From the NCBI GenBank assembly GCA_036897625.1, contig JAYMTA010000330.1, positions 1-31,285 on the forward strand: a DNA stretch of 31,285 nt. The letters run 5' to 3'. The notes beneath the pieces are model-generated. The model did no database searches. It was given only the letters and a program-made list of their open reading frames with translations, and had not been told where the DNA came from. The stretch's first letter is position 1, and every line of letters begins with the position of its first letter. The position numbers and the translations under genes are program-made. Positions 1 to 10,526 of this stretch are shown here, one piece after another. Origin of the DNA: Pelargonium cotyledonis (taxonomy: Eukaryota; Streptophyta; Magnoliopsida; Geraniales; Geraniaceae).

Positions 1-75
1 CAGGGTCCGGCGGCCAAGCCGCCGGAGAGGGACGGTGGCGTTAGTGCCGCCGCCGTGCTCTGCGAGAAACACTAG
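1..75 (+). other. possible end of a coding exon at the left edge
   Basis: Positions 1-75 are strikingly GC-rich (rich in GCC, GCG and CCG triplets) compared with the AT-rich DNA that follows. Plus frame 1 stays open and ends at a TAG at 73-75, giving a C-terminus ending AAVLCEKH. The minus strand is also open here and has a possible acceptor (CTCGCAG) near 70, so a minus-strand exon is equally possible. I do not recognise the peptide. If it is on the plus strand, the gene would converge on the 3' end of DCP1. Confidence 0.3.
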
Positions 76-986
76 ATTCAGAAAACGAGAGGAGCCAAAA
101 TAGGAGTCATTTAAACTGTTTGAGTTAACATGTAAATTATCTTTTTGCCCCCTTATAATGTATGTAGATTGTGTCGACCTGATTTGTCGATTAAGTCAAC
201 CAATTCTATTATGTTATACTAACATGTAAAATGTTGGGAAATGTTAGAAATTATATATACAAATGAAGTCGACTGAATCCGGTCACAATTGACACTATTA
301 CATTGTTTCTGAAATACTCCATGTCTGTTCAATAATTCATACGTCATTACATTCATTTCTATTCGAAAAAAGTACTCACAAAACTCGATTTTTCATAATA
401 ACTCACAGTTTCAACCACAGATTCTAGCTAAATCATTATAGAATTCAATAAGCCTAAATGGAAAATGACAGTACTACATTTGTGAAAAGTTCAGTTAGGA
501 TTTTATAACCAAAAAATGGCAATGATCTACTTGCAGACAATTCAACAGTAACCTTCACTTACGTTCAAAGTAATGTCTATTATGATTATCATTGCATATA
601 AGAACAAAAGGTCTCTGTGCAAAGGTTCGGTTTGGACATTACGTGACCAGACTGAAAAAAATAACATAGATGCAAAATTGACGAGTGGTAGCCAGCACAT
701 CAATATCAGCTAAAACAGGGAGAAACAGAAAAACCCAACCATGAGAGCCAACTATTCACAAATTGACAACAAGAAACAAGTAATGTCCTATGGGATTGAA
801 CAAGTGATGGACAGTAGAGTAGTACATAATGTTGAACTTTAGAAGGCACTAGCCTCATTATTCTTGAACACTAGCTTAATGAACCATGTACAGAGAACTG
901 AACTTACATGTTACAATACAATGCCTCTATCATCATAGTGGGTCAAATCAGCGAAAGCAAACCGGGTTGTATTTCTTTAAGAGTCC
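76..986. other. intergenic DNA and 3' flank of DCP1
   Basis: This AT-rich stretch has no open frame resembling a known protein. Its right part, roughly 850-986, should hold the 3' untranslated region of DCP1, which is transcribed leftwards. I could not place a poly(A) site. No repeat with clear ends was seen. Confidence 0.5.
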
Positions 987-3900
987 TCATGATTGATGCA
1001 CTTTGAGCAATGCTTGGTGGAACATGTCAATGAATTGATTATCCTGGCAACGCCATGCAAGCAAATAAAGCCAGTTAGTCAAAATAATAAAAGGTTGCGT
1101 ATGGATCCTTGGGTTTGATTTGAAATTTGAGATTAGAAATGTTGTCTTTTAAATCCAAATATAATGCTTGAGAAACGGTGGAATTTCAAATGATAAAGAC
1201 TTGTCAATTGACATTCCATGTTAAAGGCATTTTATAAATCTATCGGATTTGAACCAAATCCAAATTCTTTGTGCATCCTAACATTGGGTTTGACTCAAAT
1301 CCAAGAATCCAAATGGACCATAAGCAAATCCATATGCTTGAAATTCTTCTGTGAATAAGAGAGGATACCACCAAATTGGAACTTATAATAAAAAAGGAGT
1401 ACCTGAGCAAGCATAAACAGTGCATCACGAACTTTGTCTCTGTTAATTACGGGCAAATCATGTGGGGTTGGAGTGGAACTTGGAGTAAGAGATGGAGGTG
1501 GAGTAGGTGGTGGAAAGGGTTGGAGCATTGGTGTGCCATACGGACGTTGCAGATTCAGGGGAGGGTGAAGAGCAGTAGTTGGCTGGGATGAACTGACAGG
1601 TGGCATCATCAATGGAGACGAAGAAGGTGGAGTGAAAAAAGTAAAGGGCTTCACAAGATTAGTGACTTGATTGTTGCTAACTGAATCGGTAGTTTCATAG
1701 ACAGGCATTGGAGCAGAAGAAGCTGGAAGAGAGAGAGATGGTGCTAATGGAGTTGGTATTGGTGAGTAGGCAGCAACAGATGCATGGGTAGTCAAAGGGG
1801 CTACAGCAGATGCATGGTAGGGCTGTCTTGGAGCTGTTGTAGCATTATTTCCAACACTCATGGCTGCCTGCAATAGACAAGTTTAACTTAACTTTTTAGA
1901 CCCAAAATACATAAGAATATTGGAATTTGGATGCAAGATAAACTTTGGAAAGCGAAGGGTGAGGGCAACAAGAGACTACAAAGCATCATACGCATTTGAG
2001 TAACAATCGATTATGAGAAGTCAGAAAATACATTATCATACCAGTTACTTTCAAAAATATCTTGGAACATCAAACCCAACTCCATTATTCATATATAAAA
2101 AAGCAGGAGAAAAATATCACATCTATTTATTGAGTAGTTTGCTACCAAGTAGCTTGAAAGTTCACTCTGTAGCATGATACATGCTTGAAGTGCAGAGGCC
2201 TCTTAGGTGACATTAACCACAGAATATTTTTAGCTGTATACTAAAAACCAGGAAAATTATGTGCATGCATGCCAAAGGTAGTACACACAACAAAAGTATT
2301 ACTCTACCCAATGTCTCTTCAAATTATGTCAGTTATACACAACTCTTTCAAATACACCCTACATTTGACTATACCTCCTGACTGATAATAATTAAACCGC
2401 ATTAACAGATATCCATTCCAACTTTTAAAACAGGCACACTTGAGTGAGAGCTTTTTTGAGTAAACCACAGGGATGATTTCTAATCATGGAAATTTCATAG
2501 ATGGATGCCATACATATACCCATTTCTACAACACGAACAGAAAATTTCCCTATGCTAGACATTTAAGGAAAGGTCTGAAAGAATTCCCCAAAACTATCAT
2601 ATATGTTTATATAGTTGGACCCGTCCACGAAGTGCCATGTCAGCTTATATAATGCAGGTCCACCAGAAATAAAAAAAGAAAAGGAACTCAGGTTGATAAC
2701 GGAGGGTCACTGCTGTGGCTTCCTCCAGTCGCAGAGTTTCTCACTCCCAGGGGAGGGCCAAGATCAGATAAACGCATGGATCAAACCCAAATCCATGAAG
2801 CCTCATAACTTCTAGTCCATATTCGACATATCTGCTTGAATTTATCACCTTAAACTCTCAACTAATAAGTAATAATATTTGAGGAGTCACATAGCTCATC
2901 AGAACCAGGTGTTACCAGTTACCACTATATATACCTCCTATGGACTATGGTGAAAGGTTTTATTCATTCTATACACTCTACTTTCAAATTCCTACAGTCT
3001 GCAGTGCTCTGAGTTTATAGACTGAGATTTTACTCTCACGCTGGAGATGAGTTCCAGTGCACATGCACTGGTAATTCACTTTAAGCGTGTTCTGTATTGC
3101 AGATAACAGGTGTCTTCAAAAGGTTGTCACACGTAGAGTAATGCTAGTGTTCTTGCACTAGGTATTCACAAGAAGCGCAACCTTTCTTGATGACACCCAC
3201 AACTGAAGACGAAAAAAATATATATATACGAATCGAGAAATGTTAGTGCCTTTGCACTAGGTATTCTCTCAATGCATGTTCTTCCCCAATGAACGATTCT
3301 CTCTAGCAGATCACCGGAAGGAAAAATAAAGATATGCACTGAGCAATGATAGTGCATCCACAGAAGGTATTTCTCACAGCGTGTTCTTCCCTGAAGAACA
3401 ATCAAAATCAAGATTTAATCCAAATACAACCGATGGACGACGACCTAAACAGTTTCTACAAGATTATTGAGGCGAAAATATGTATAAGTATCTATCCTAG
3501 AAAACATGTAATTTGACATACGAGCAAGAAACAAGAAATGCATTGTTTCGAGTTAACTACATAGTTCTTGTGAGAAAGAAAGCAATGTAGAGTACATACA
3601 CTAAAAATGTTCATAAATGAATCATCGGGAACGTCAGCAGCAGCAGCAGCAGCCGGGGGAGCTGATGATGGCTCCAGTGGGCCTTCCATTACTGCCATGG
3701 TTGGAACTGCTTCAAGTTCGGCAAACTCACTACAAGAATATAACAAAAAACGAAAAAAGGGAAGGTATGGTAAGGAGGTAGTGGCTTCAATCATAGGTAA
3801 ACAGTTATTTGTACATTATAAATTAATTAATTGATAGAGATATGAAATATAAAGTTCACTCCAAATAGGAGATATGTAATTCTAGTATATTAACATTTGT

Positions 3901-6418
3901 GGCAAATGTAATATGGCAATAAGTAAAAAAGAAAATCTTTCACAATGGAATTTAAAGTTCACAAATAATTTGGTTCCAATCCTTCAAAGAATCATTACCT
4001 TTTGGTTGGAGCAACTTTTGACTTTGGAGGAACCTTTGAGTAAGCACCAAGTATCCTGACAAAAAAAGAAAAAAGAAAAAAAAAGTGCATAAGATATAAA
4101 ATATCTATATATGCTATACTTGTGTCGCAACATTAGATCTAAAAGGCCTTTAAGTATCCAATATAAGCAAGCATAATATTCAAGTTCTCCTCAAACATTT
4201 CATTCAGCCCTAATCGTTCTAGTATTCTCAATTTGCAATAACTTGAGGGAAAACCACTTTTCGATCCATTCCACCTAATGATACTAGGTTCATTTCTCCC
4301 CCATAATCTTGAAAATTGATGCTATTAACAATTCACTGAATGATTACACCATTGCTCTTACAGTTTCAAATTTCTACAAAATCATAACTCTAATTATTAT
4401 AATTGATGATCAGTACCCTTTATCTGTTACTAGACATTTTGAAGCCAAAATCAATAGATTGTCACCATACATTTACTTGTATGAAGGAAGGAAATATAGC
4501 TACAAGTTAATGCATACTAGGAAGTAGGAACACTATAGTAGTGATACCTATTAAAGAGATTTGCAACATCCTCACATTCACGCGCATTGTAAAACCAAAT
4601 ACCATTTACTTCTTGGGCCGCATTTCGATACAACAAATATGGAATTTGAACTTCAAACTCAAAATCTTCCAAGAGATTCTCCACAAGATTATCTGTTTAA
4701 GAAAGGCATTAAATAAGATGGAAAGTTCTTATAATGCAAATTGAAGGTGTGATAATGCACATAAGTGCAAGGACATTGATGTCCAAGAAGCACTAGTTCC
4801 ACTTTTAGTTGCAGCAGTTCACATCAATGTTGGATCATAAACCGCACAACCTGAAATACACAAATTTCTTTTTTTATGTGAAATTTTCTTCTTTTTTTAT
4901 CAGTAATGGGACATCATACTCGAAGTAACAATGTTTCTCACTTTTCAAAGGGAGTGTCACCCTAACCCCCACCCGACAAATCCCACCCCATACCGTCGAC
5001 GAGGAGGCTCAAACTTGAGAACTTAGAGGGAATCCAAAGTGCTTTTTCAAATTATAGATTAAGTCAAGGCTAAGACAAACCTGTTCAAGACAGCCAGTTA
5101 AGACTTAAGACTTGTCTATAATTTTACACCTCTTTTTTCCCCCATAAGATGCTCATCAAGAAATTAGAGACAAGTTTCCATTTCATTTTAGACAACCTGA
5201 TTTTCCATAAGTTTCTTTAGCTACCAATAGTCGATAAAGCTCAAATAACAACATCTAATATCCAGTTAATACATTTGCTTTTGGAGCTAAATCTTCACAA
5301 GTTAAAGTCTAAAGCAAAATAAGCTAGTATTGAAGCATGTATGATTGGAAGATACAAGACATTCATTTCATTCTCTTATAATCTCCTATGAACTACAAAG
5401 TACAAAGAGTAGCAAAAGTTGAACTTCTCTTGAAAGCGTTTACAGTTTCCTAACACTTCAATTACAGCATGGATGATAAAAGGGTAGGTACATAAGGAAA
5501 TGAATCCATCCAATTACTAATTGCATTCATGCTTAACATCACAAGGAAAAGTCAGCTAAACTGACAAAAAGTGATTCTGCTGAATGTATTGAGTGTATAT
5601 ACTAGATAGAGATAGGAAAGTTGCTTCAGATTTCAAACATTGCCAAGTATAATAAATCATCCCCATCACCTTACACTTCCCCAAACAGAGCTCATATCCA
5701 CATTAAATCTCCTAACCTTCACAGATTAGAACAACTGTGATTTGGATTGGTGATGTGAGGCCTAAATTACATTCCTTTTATACACAACACAAATACCACT
5801 CCTATTCATATAACTATTGAAGTGAATCCAAACCTGTGTTGCGCCTATTCATTACAATGAACTGAAACCGGGGCTGAGTATTCCTAAATAACAACAGCAA
5901 GAACAGTGAAATTAGCTAAGTGAACGACAGCACAACAATAATCACATTACATCAAATCAACATAAAGGTAAGCTTAAAGAAATCAACATCAAGTTGATAG
6001 GGTGAAGAAAACCTACGAAAATACGCACAAAAATACGAAATCCACTAACAAAACAAACAACTACCTCTTAACGACAAATAGAGACCCTTCAACGTCTTTG
6101 CGACTCTGCAACCACCAACAACGAAATCAGAGAGCATACGAAAACCACAGATCCAGAATTTCCAGTTCGATCAACAAGGAAATTGACAGATGGAAAATAA
6201 ACAATTCCATTGTTTTAACAGCAAACAAACAAAGAGTTGTAGGAAATTGAAGAGCAGACCCATTGGTTGCTATCAATGTTGAACTCGTAGAAGGTGACGT
6301 GAGCAGCTGTAATCAAAATCTCTTCGATGAAAGGATCCATTCGCTGGAGGACAGTGAGATTGAGCATCTTCGTGGACTGTTGATCTAGATTCGGCATTAG
6401 TTTACCAGTCTGAGACAT
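987..6418 (-). CDS. DCP1: mRNA-decapping enzyme subunit DCP1, complete, 8 coding exons
   Basis: This is the activator of the DCP2 decapping enzyme; it acts in cytoplasmic P-bodies, with VARICOSE as plant partner. Coding exons in transcript order are 6260-6418, 6065-6105, 5834-5883, 4548-4692, 3999-4055, 3600-3729, 1403-1867 and 987-1043. Every junction is GT-AG and in frame, giving 367 aa, the length of Arabidopsis DCP1. Residues about 10-132 form the EVH1-like DCP1 domain, with LNLTVLQRMDP, AAHVTFYEFN, SRKDVEGSLFVVKR, FQFIVMNRRN and NGIWFYN. Exon 6 encodes a hexa-alanine tract. Exon 7 (residues 195-349) is a disordered Pro/Ser/Thr-rich linker. The C-terminus, DKVRDALFMLAQ then DNQFIDMFHQALLKVHQS, is the trimerisation helix region. 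The ATG at 6418 matches the family start MSQ.GK. The intron between exons 6 and 7 is long (1732 nt), so a small extra exon there cannot be fully excluded. Confidence 0.96.
1093..1321. mobile_element. short inverted-repeat element (MITE-like) in the last DCP1 intron
   Basis: The sequence at 1102-1118 (TGGATCCTTGGGTTTGA) recurs inverted at 1295-1311 with 15 of 17 bases matching. The interior is AT-rich and non-coding. The size (about 230 bp) and TIR style suit a non-autonomous hAT-type MITE. I could not define a target-site duplication, so the ends are approximate and the superfamily is a guess. Confidence 0.45.
3056..3400. repeat. diverged tandem repeat, four units, in DCP1 intron 6
   Basis: Four units start near 3056, 3145, 3245 and 3351, spaced 89-106 bp apart. 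Each begins with an AGTGC..TGCACT near-palindrome followed by GGTATTC or GGTAATTC. After a short gap comes a block like GCGTGTTCTTCCC, clearest in units 3 and 4. The units are well diverged, so the array is old. No coding potential was seen. Confidence 0.5.
3642..3656. repeat. CAG/CTG trinucleotide run coding for poly-alanine in DCP1
   Basis: A short run of CAG triplets on the plus strand reads as GCT codons on the minus strand. It encodes six consecutive alanines just after the APP motif of DCP1. Such runs vary in length easily and would change the protein in whole residues. Confidence 0.7.
4890..5045 (-). mobile_element. tRNA-derived SINE, head-truncated copy, in DCP1 intron 3
   Basis: Read on the minus strand this matches the SINEs at 8326-8530 and 26810-26963. 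Shared blocks are TTTGGATTCCCTC, a degenerate B-box zone (GTTTGAGCCTC), GTCGACGGTATGGGGTG and AACATTGTTACTTCGAG. The 3' end is GATAAAAAAAG. The A-box head present in the other copies is missing, so this copy is truncated at its 5' end. It lies in the transcribed sense orientation of DCP1. I could not find clear target-site duplications. Confidence 0.75.
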
Positions 6419-6438
6419 TTTGTTCCAGTTGGAGTGAG

Positions 6439-6447
6439 AAACCCTAA
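6439..6447. promoter_or_regulatory. telo-box (AAACCCTAA) just upstream of DCP1 ATG
   Basis: A perfect AAACCCTAA lies on the plus strand 21-29 bp upstream of the DCP1 start codon, hence in the presumed 5' leader or core promoter. Telo-boxes are common in promoters of plant translation and RNA-metabolism genes. The motif is seen; its function here is inferred. Confidence 0.5.
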
Positions 6448-6652
6448 ATCGTAGCTGAGATTTTCCGACACGATTTTCCCGGGAAAAACAATTGGGTTGG
6501 ATAGAATGTGAAAGACCGACCGGGAGATCAGATCACAGTTTCACAGATTTTCATACGCCTTATGGTAGGCGATAAAACTCTGCTGTTCGGTAAGAGAATG
6601 ACTGAAATGACCTTCTATTTTGAGAAACTTATTATTATTATTAATATTTTAG

Positions 6653-8175
6653 GGTGGAGCTATTTCCACACCCAATTAAGCTGCTTCCACACCTCAAATA
6701 TTTTTATTTATTGTATTGACAATTGTACCCTCGTTAAAGAATGAAATTAAACCAATGTTAATTTAATTATTCCTTTTCTCTCTTCTATGTCACACAGTCT
6801 CTTTTCCTTTCTTTTGATGCTAAATATGATTTCTTTCCCTTGAGTAAATGAATTCATACCATTCCGAGTACAAAAAAATTAAGTAAAATTAAATTGAATT
6901 CACAACACATTATAATGTACTTTACATCGAGTATAGTTTAATTGGATTCTCTTATTTTTTATTTTTTTTATAATAGTTCATATGTACTAATCAAATTATA
7001 CTAATAATAAAAATTAATTTATTTATAAAGAATTAATGCAAACGGGTTTGGGTAGTGTTTTGTATTCCACATCTCTGCCTCATTCTCTAATTTTGTGCCC
7101 ATGAATCTTTTCCCACCTTGTTCAGGGACGAGAATTTTCTACGTAATTCTGATAAATAATTAGAGAGGAACTATCCTTCGGCAACACCATACAGACCCCC
7201 CACCAACACATTATCTCATACCAATTTCGAACCGACCACATACACCAAATAAAAATATGAGAGCATGTCTCAACTTCGACATCACATAGAAAACAAAAGA
7301 GAGCTGAACCTGTCAGGAGGATACCGCGTTGGGCCAAAAATGCCGAATACGAAATGCTATTCAATGCCCCAAGCCAACCAAAGCATTGAGGATAAATGAT
7401 CAATTGAAATATCAAAGATATATACGTAGTTTTAACTCAGTAAAACAATACCTTAATGATCATATTCTCTCCTACTCTATCAGCCGTCAACATCTTTATT
7501 GGATTTTCGGCAAAACAATCTCATTCTTTCCGATGAAATCATCATCAATATCAAATCAACATTTCAATTATCATTAAAATCATTTAAGTTTTTACTTATA
7601 CATGTATCATATACTTAACTCCATCTTCGAAACACTTTACAGTGACTTCATATACCAACTCCAATATTATCTATAGACCATAAACTATTTTTATAATGAA
7701 AACACTCTAAATACGAACCAAATTTAAGATATATTTGAAAATGGTTACTTGTGAATTTAATGATAAAATTGTTATGGTCTCGTTTACAAGTGAATATGAA
7801 GCAAGTATATTTGCTAACTTTATCTTCAACTATTTGAAAGAGCAAATGAAAATGACGAAATTAATGGAATGATTTGTTTGAATCTTCAGAAAAAAAAAAT
7901 GGAGTTATATGCAGAGAACACATGGAGATTACAGAAATGAAAGTTGCAAACAATGGATAATTATTCGTCACATAAAGCAATTGCTGGGAAAGGAAAGACA
8001 CATAAGAAAGAAAATAAACTGAATTTACTAATTTTTTTTTATAGTGTTAAAATTAGTTTTGTGGTTTTAAAAATATATATATATTATTTTAAATAAGGTT
8101 ATTTTCGTCCTAACATAGATGATAAGCAAATAAGTTGTGGAAGCAGCATAAATAGGTGTGGAAATAGCATTTCCC
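6653..8175. mobile_element. candidate non-autonomous TIR DNA transposon (MULE-like), about 1.5 kb
   Basis: The left end (from 6653, GCTATTTCCACACC then GCTGCTTCCACACC) is repeated in inverted form at the right end (about 8133-8175). Roughly 33 of the first 42 bases match. The flanks ATATTTTAG (6644-6652) and ACATTTTAA (8176-8184) match at 7 of 9 positions, which fits a decayed 9-bp target duplication of the Mutator type. No transposase was found inside. The element contains a minus-strand piece of a LINE protein at 7122-7415. Its left end is only about 235 bp upstream of the DCP1 ATG, so it borders or forms part of that promoter. Confidence 0.6.
7122..7415 (-). pseudogene. fragment of a LINE-type reverse transcriptase zinc-binding region (zf-RVT)
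   Basis: A 97-codon open frame contains FLAQRGILLTGS, then CFLCDVEVETCSHIFIWC and SVRNWYEIMCWWG. This C-x2-C ... H-x4-C-x2-S-x3-W arrangement is the signature of the zf-RVT domain at the C-terminal end of plant LINE ORF2 proteins. The catalytic reverse transcriptase and endonuclease parts are absent, so it is a non-functional fragment. It lies inside the TIR element at 6653-8175, either captured by it or inserted into it. Confidence 0.7.
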
Positions 8176-8311
8176 ACATTTTAATGAGAAAAAGACTAAT
8201 AAGGTGATGTCACGTCTATGATTTACACTTGTACCCGTCCCAATGAACTAATGAGCATGAAGCATCACATTCAAATCCATTTTATTTGTCTCTTGACAAA
8301 GAGCCTCAACC

Positions 8312-8545
8312 AATTTATATCGGCTACCAAGACATGTTGGGTCGAGCGGTTAACGCGCTTTGGATTTCCTTTGAGGTGTCAGGTTCGAATCTCTTTGTCG
8401 ACGGTATAAGTTGTGATTTATATGGGGTTAAGGGTAGAATTAACAATTAACAAGGGTGATGCCCCTAACAGAGGGTGAGAAGCACTGACCTTTGTAAAAC
8501 TGTTGTCCCGTAGTTTATCAAAAAAAAAAAGAAATTATATCAGCT
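8312..8545 (+). mobile_element. complete tRNA-derived SINE with target-site duplications
   Basis: The SINE body spans 8326-8530. It starts with a tRNA-like head: GTCGAGCGGTTAACGCG at 8341-8357 resembles the A-box/D-loop of Leu/Ser tRNAs, and GGTTCGAATCT at 8382-8392 is a B box. The body ends in a run of A at 8520-8530. It is flanked by AATTTATATCGGCT (8312-8325) and AAATTATATCAGCT (8532-8545), 12 of 14 identical, a diverged target-site duplication. Two relatives lie in introns at 4890 and 26810. Confidence 0.85.
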
Positions 8546-8931
8546 GAGATTCTTCGCTCTATTTTAATTTTATTTTTTTTAAATGTAAATGTTATATTTT
8601 TGTTAAAATTTGAAATACTTAACTTTCCTTATTAACATTCTTACAGTCTCAACCACTTACGTAAAATGTGTTTTAATTCTTGCGTCATTTGTTTAGAGAA
8701 CTTAAAATACTCGATTTAACCAGAAATAACGCGTTTTTTCGTAACAAAAATATAAAGGAGAAGTCCATAATCATCATTGCAATTGATATCACATGTAGTA
8801 CAACATCACACAGACAAAACTATAGTTACAGAAGTGAAACACCATTATCTTAAAATTAAACTAAAAATGAAGCACACACAGACAATATATATATATATCA
8901 GACACTGAGCGGTTCATGCACGCACATCTCT

Positions 8932-10354
8932 CTAATGCTTCCGGAGAGCCAAACCGGAAAGCACGATGAGCGTGACAAGACTAACCACTGAAATGAAAGC
9001 CGCCACCACGGCGCCACTAATTTTCTGGCAGAAATCGCCGAATTGGTTGCAGATGGCGAGCCAGTTGGAGTTGGAGTTGCCATTGTGAGCCAAATACACT
9101 ATTGCAGCAGCCGCACCACCACCGGCTGTCGCCAGAGTCAGCGCAAGCTGCGCATCAACAAAACAAAGGACCCATTAGTCTTCATGTTACATGAATATAA
9201 TCCACCGTTTTTGCAGTAATGTTACATGTATATGTTTGTTGCATATACTAATTAACAAAATGTCAAAAATAGGACACTTTTACATATGCCCTACTAAGGA
9301 TGGGGTGGGCAATTTGGACTTGAACACAAGAATCCAAAATCCGAACCGACTTTAATCTGATCCGACCAACATTTGGGTCGCCTCGTGAAGATTTTGAGTC
9401 GGATTGAATCAAAATATATATGTAAATCCACGGTTTGAAGTTAGAATGAATCCAAAGCCTTTCAGGACAGAAATCCAAAACGGTCACCCCTAGTGATGAG
9501 ACGTGCTTTTGAAAGATGAAGAATGTTTCATTTCGGTCGCTCAACTATCTATTTTATTTCAAATCAGTACCTAATTTGATTCCCAAATGATACTTATAGT
9601 TCCAAATTTGTTTCTATGTTATTTTGTTTTGAACTGGTCCAAACCGAACTGGTGTCCGTGTAATGAACTGGACCAATTTGAAGGAAAATAACATATTTGA
9701 AGTGCCGAATAGAACCATATGGATAATTTAGAGACCAAAATGAAACATTATCCTAGCAAAATGGTAACTACCAGCATCAAAATGAACTGAAATCCTTGGA
9801 CAACATAACTGAATTTGCTACCATAGAAAATAAATAGAGAAATTAGAAGGTCATTACGGTGTCCAAAATGAGCAAGAACATCCTCGGACCGGCCGCGTGC
9901 GGGCGGACAATACACACAATAGAGAACGGAAGGGACAGTACGAGGTAGCCTCCAACAATCGCCATGGCAATCACAAAGAACCTACAAATACCATTCACAC
10001 GACAACAACATTAAACCACACACAACATACATATATCGCTCGAAACGAATGATCAAAAGATGGAGATTCTAGTAATTATGGAACACATGCATACGTGAAA
10101 GTGGGAAGATCCTCGTAACTAGCTTGGAACTGAAAGAATTGAGTGAAGAAAGGTAAGGTTTCTTCGCTGGTTCCCATGATAGAAGCAGCTGCAAGAGCAG
10201 CAACTATGGCTGCGATTCGGAGCACGAAATCGAAGATCGCAACTCCTTTTTTCCATCCACCCTTTTCTTGGTGCGCAGCTACAGCCGCAAGACCTGCTTT
10301 TCCTTTGCTCACATTGCTGGACTCGACATCGATGGCATCTGAATCGTTCTTCAT
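8932..10354 (-). CDS. Casparian strip membrane domain protein (CASP), upstream tandem copy A
   Basis: CASPs are four-helix plasma-membrane proteins that form the endodermal membrane scaffold and guide lignin polymerisation. Exons are 10095-10354, 9858-9981 and 8932-9147, giving 199 aa. Predicted helices lie near residues 37-60, 88-110, 122-147 and 172-194. The conserved TM1 Arg is R46 and the TM3 Asp is D127. The first outer loop has ETLPFFTQF, the hallmark of true CASPs rather than CASP-like proteins. The second loop has [20 protein letters not shown] and its two cysteines. The tail LALRKH* is typical. The start [10 protein letters not shown] aligns with the family and has a good context (AAAATGA). 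An in-frame ATG at 10405 would add 17 residues. Copy B, 3 kb away, has identical intron phases. Confidence 0.95.
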
Positions 10355-10457
10355 TTTCACAAATTTGAGAAGCAAAGATAGAGAGTGGTTAAAGGGTTGA
10401 TGCATGAACGGAACTGAGAAGGTTGTGGTGTGATGAAAATGGATGTTTATGTGTGAG

Positions 10458-10467
10458 CTTTATATAG
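10458..10467 (-). promoter_or_regulatory. TATA box of CASP copy A
   Basis: On the minus strand the sequence reads CTATATAAAG, 104 bp upstream of the chosen ATG. Copy B has a TATA box at about the same distance. Confidence 0.6.
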
Positions 10468-10510
10468 ATCAATAAGTTAGGGTTTTGTGAGTGAAATTGT
10501 GTTTGTTGTA

Positions 10511-10526
10511 GATTGTTGGAGCAGAG
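10511..10526 (-). promoter_or_regulatory. 16-bp upstream block shared by both CASP genes (copy A site)
   Basis: GATTGTTGGAGCAGAG (plus-strand reading) occurs here and identically at 14156-14171. At both genes it lies 43-47 bp upstream of the TATA box while the surrounding sequence has diverged. CCAACA on the minus strand resembles R2R3-MYB target cores; MYB36 is the known activator of Arabidopsis CASP1. The binding factor here is inferred. Confidence 0.55.

Noticed and set aside
1376-1591. Plus-strand open frame with Trp/Arg-rich sequence
   Set aside because: It is the antisense shadow of the Pro-rich exon 7 of DCP1.
2615-2815. 66-codon plus-strand open frame in DCP1 intron 6
   Set aside because: It has no known motif, lies antisense within an intron and has no splice context. 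It is most likely chance.
3060-3400. Intronic box C/D snoRNA cluster (TGATGA- and CTGA-like words in the DCP1 repeat)
   Set aside because: The boxes are not consistently placed between units and no terminal stems were found.
8341-8392. Apparent tRNA gene (A box and B box with correct spacing)
   Set aside because: The arms do not form an acceptor stem, and the unit continues into a body with a poly(A) end and target duplications, so it is a SINE head.
9298-9493. Possible MITE in CASP copy A intron 2, bounded by GGATGGGGTGGGCA and TCACCCCTAG
   Set aside because: The inverted match is only a few bases of low-complexity G/C run and no duplication was found.
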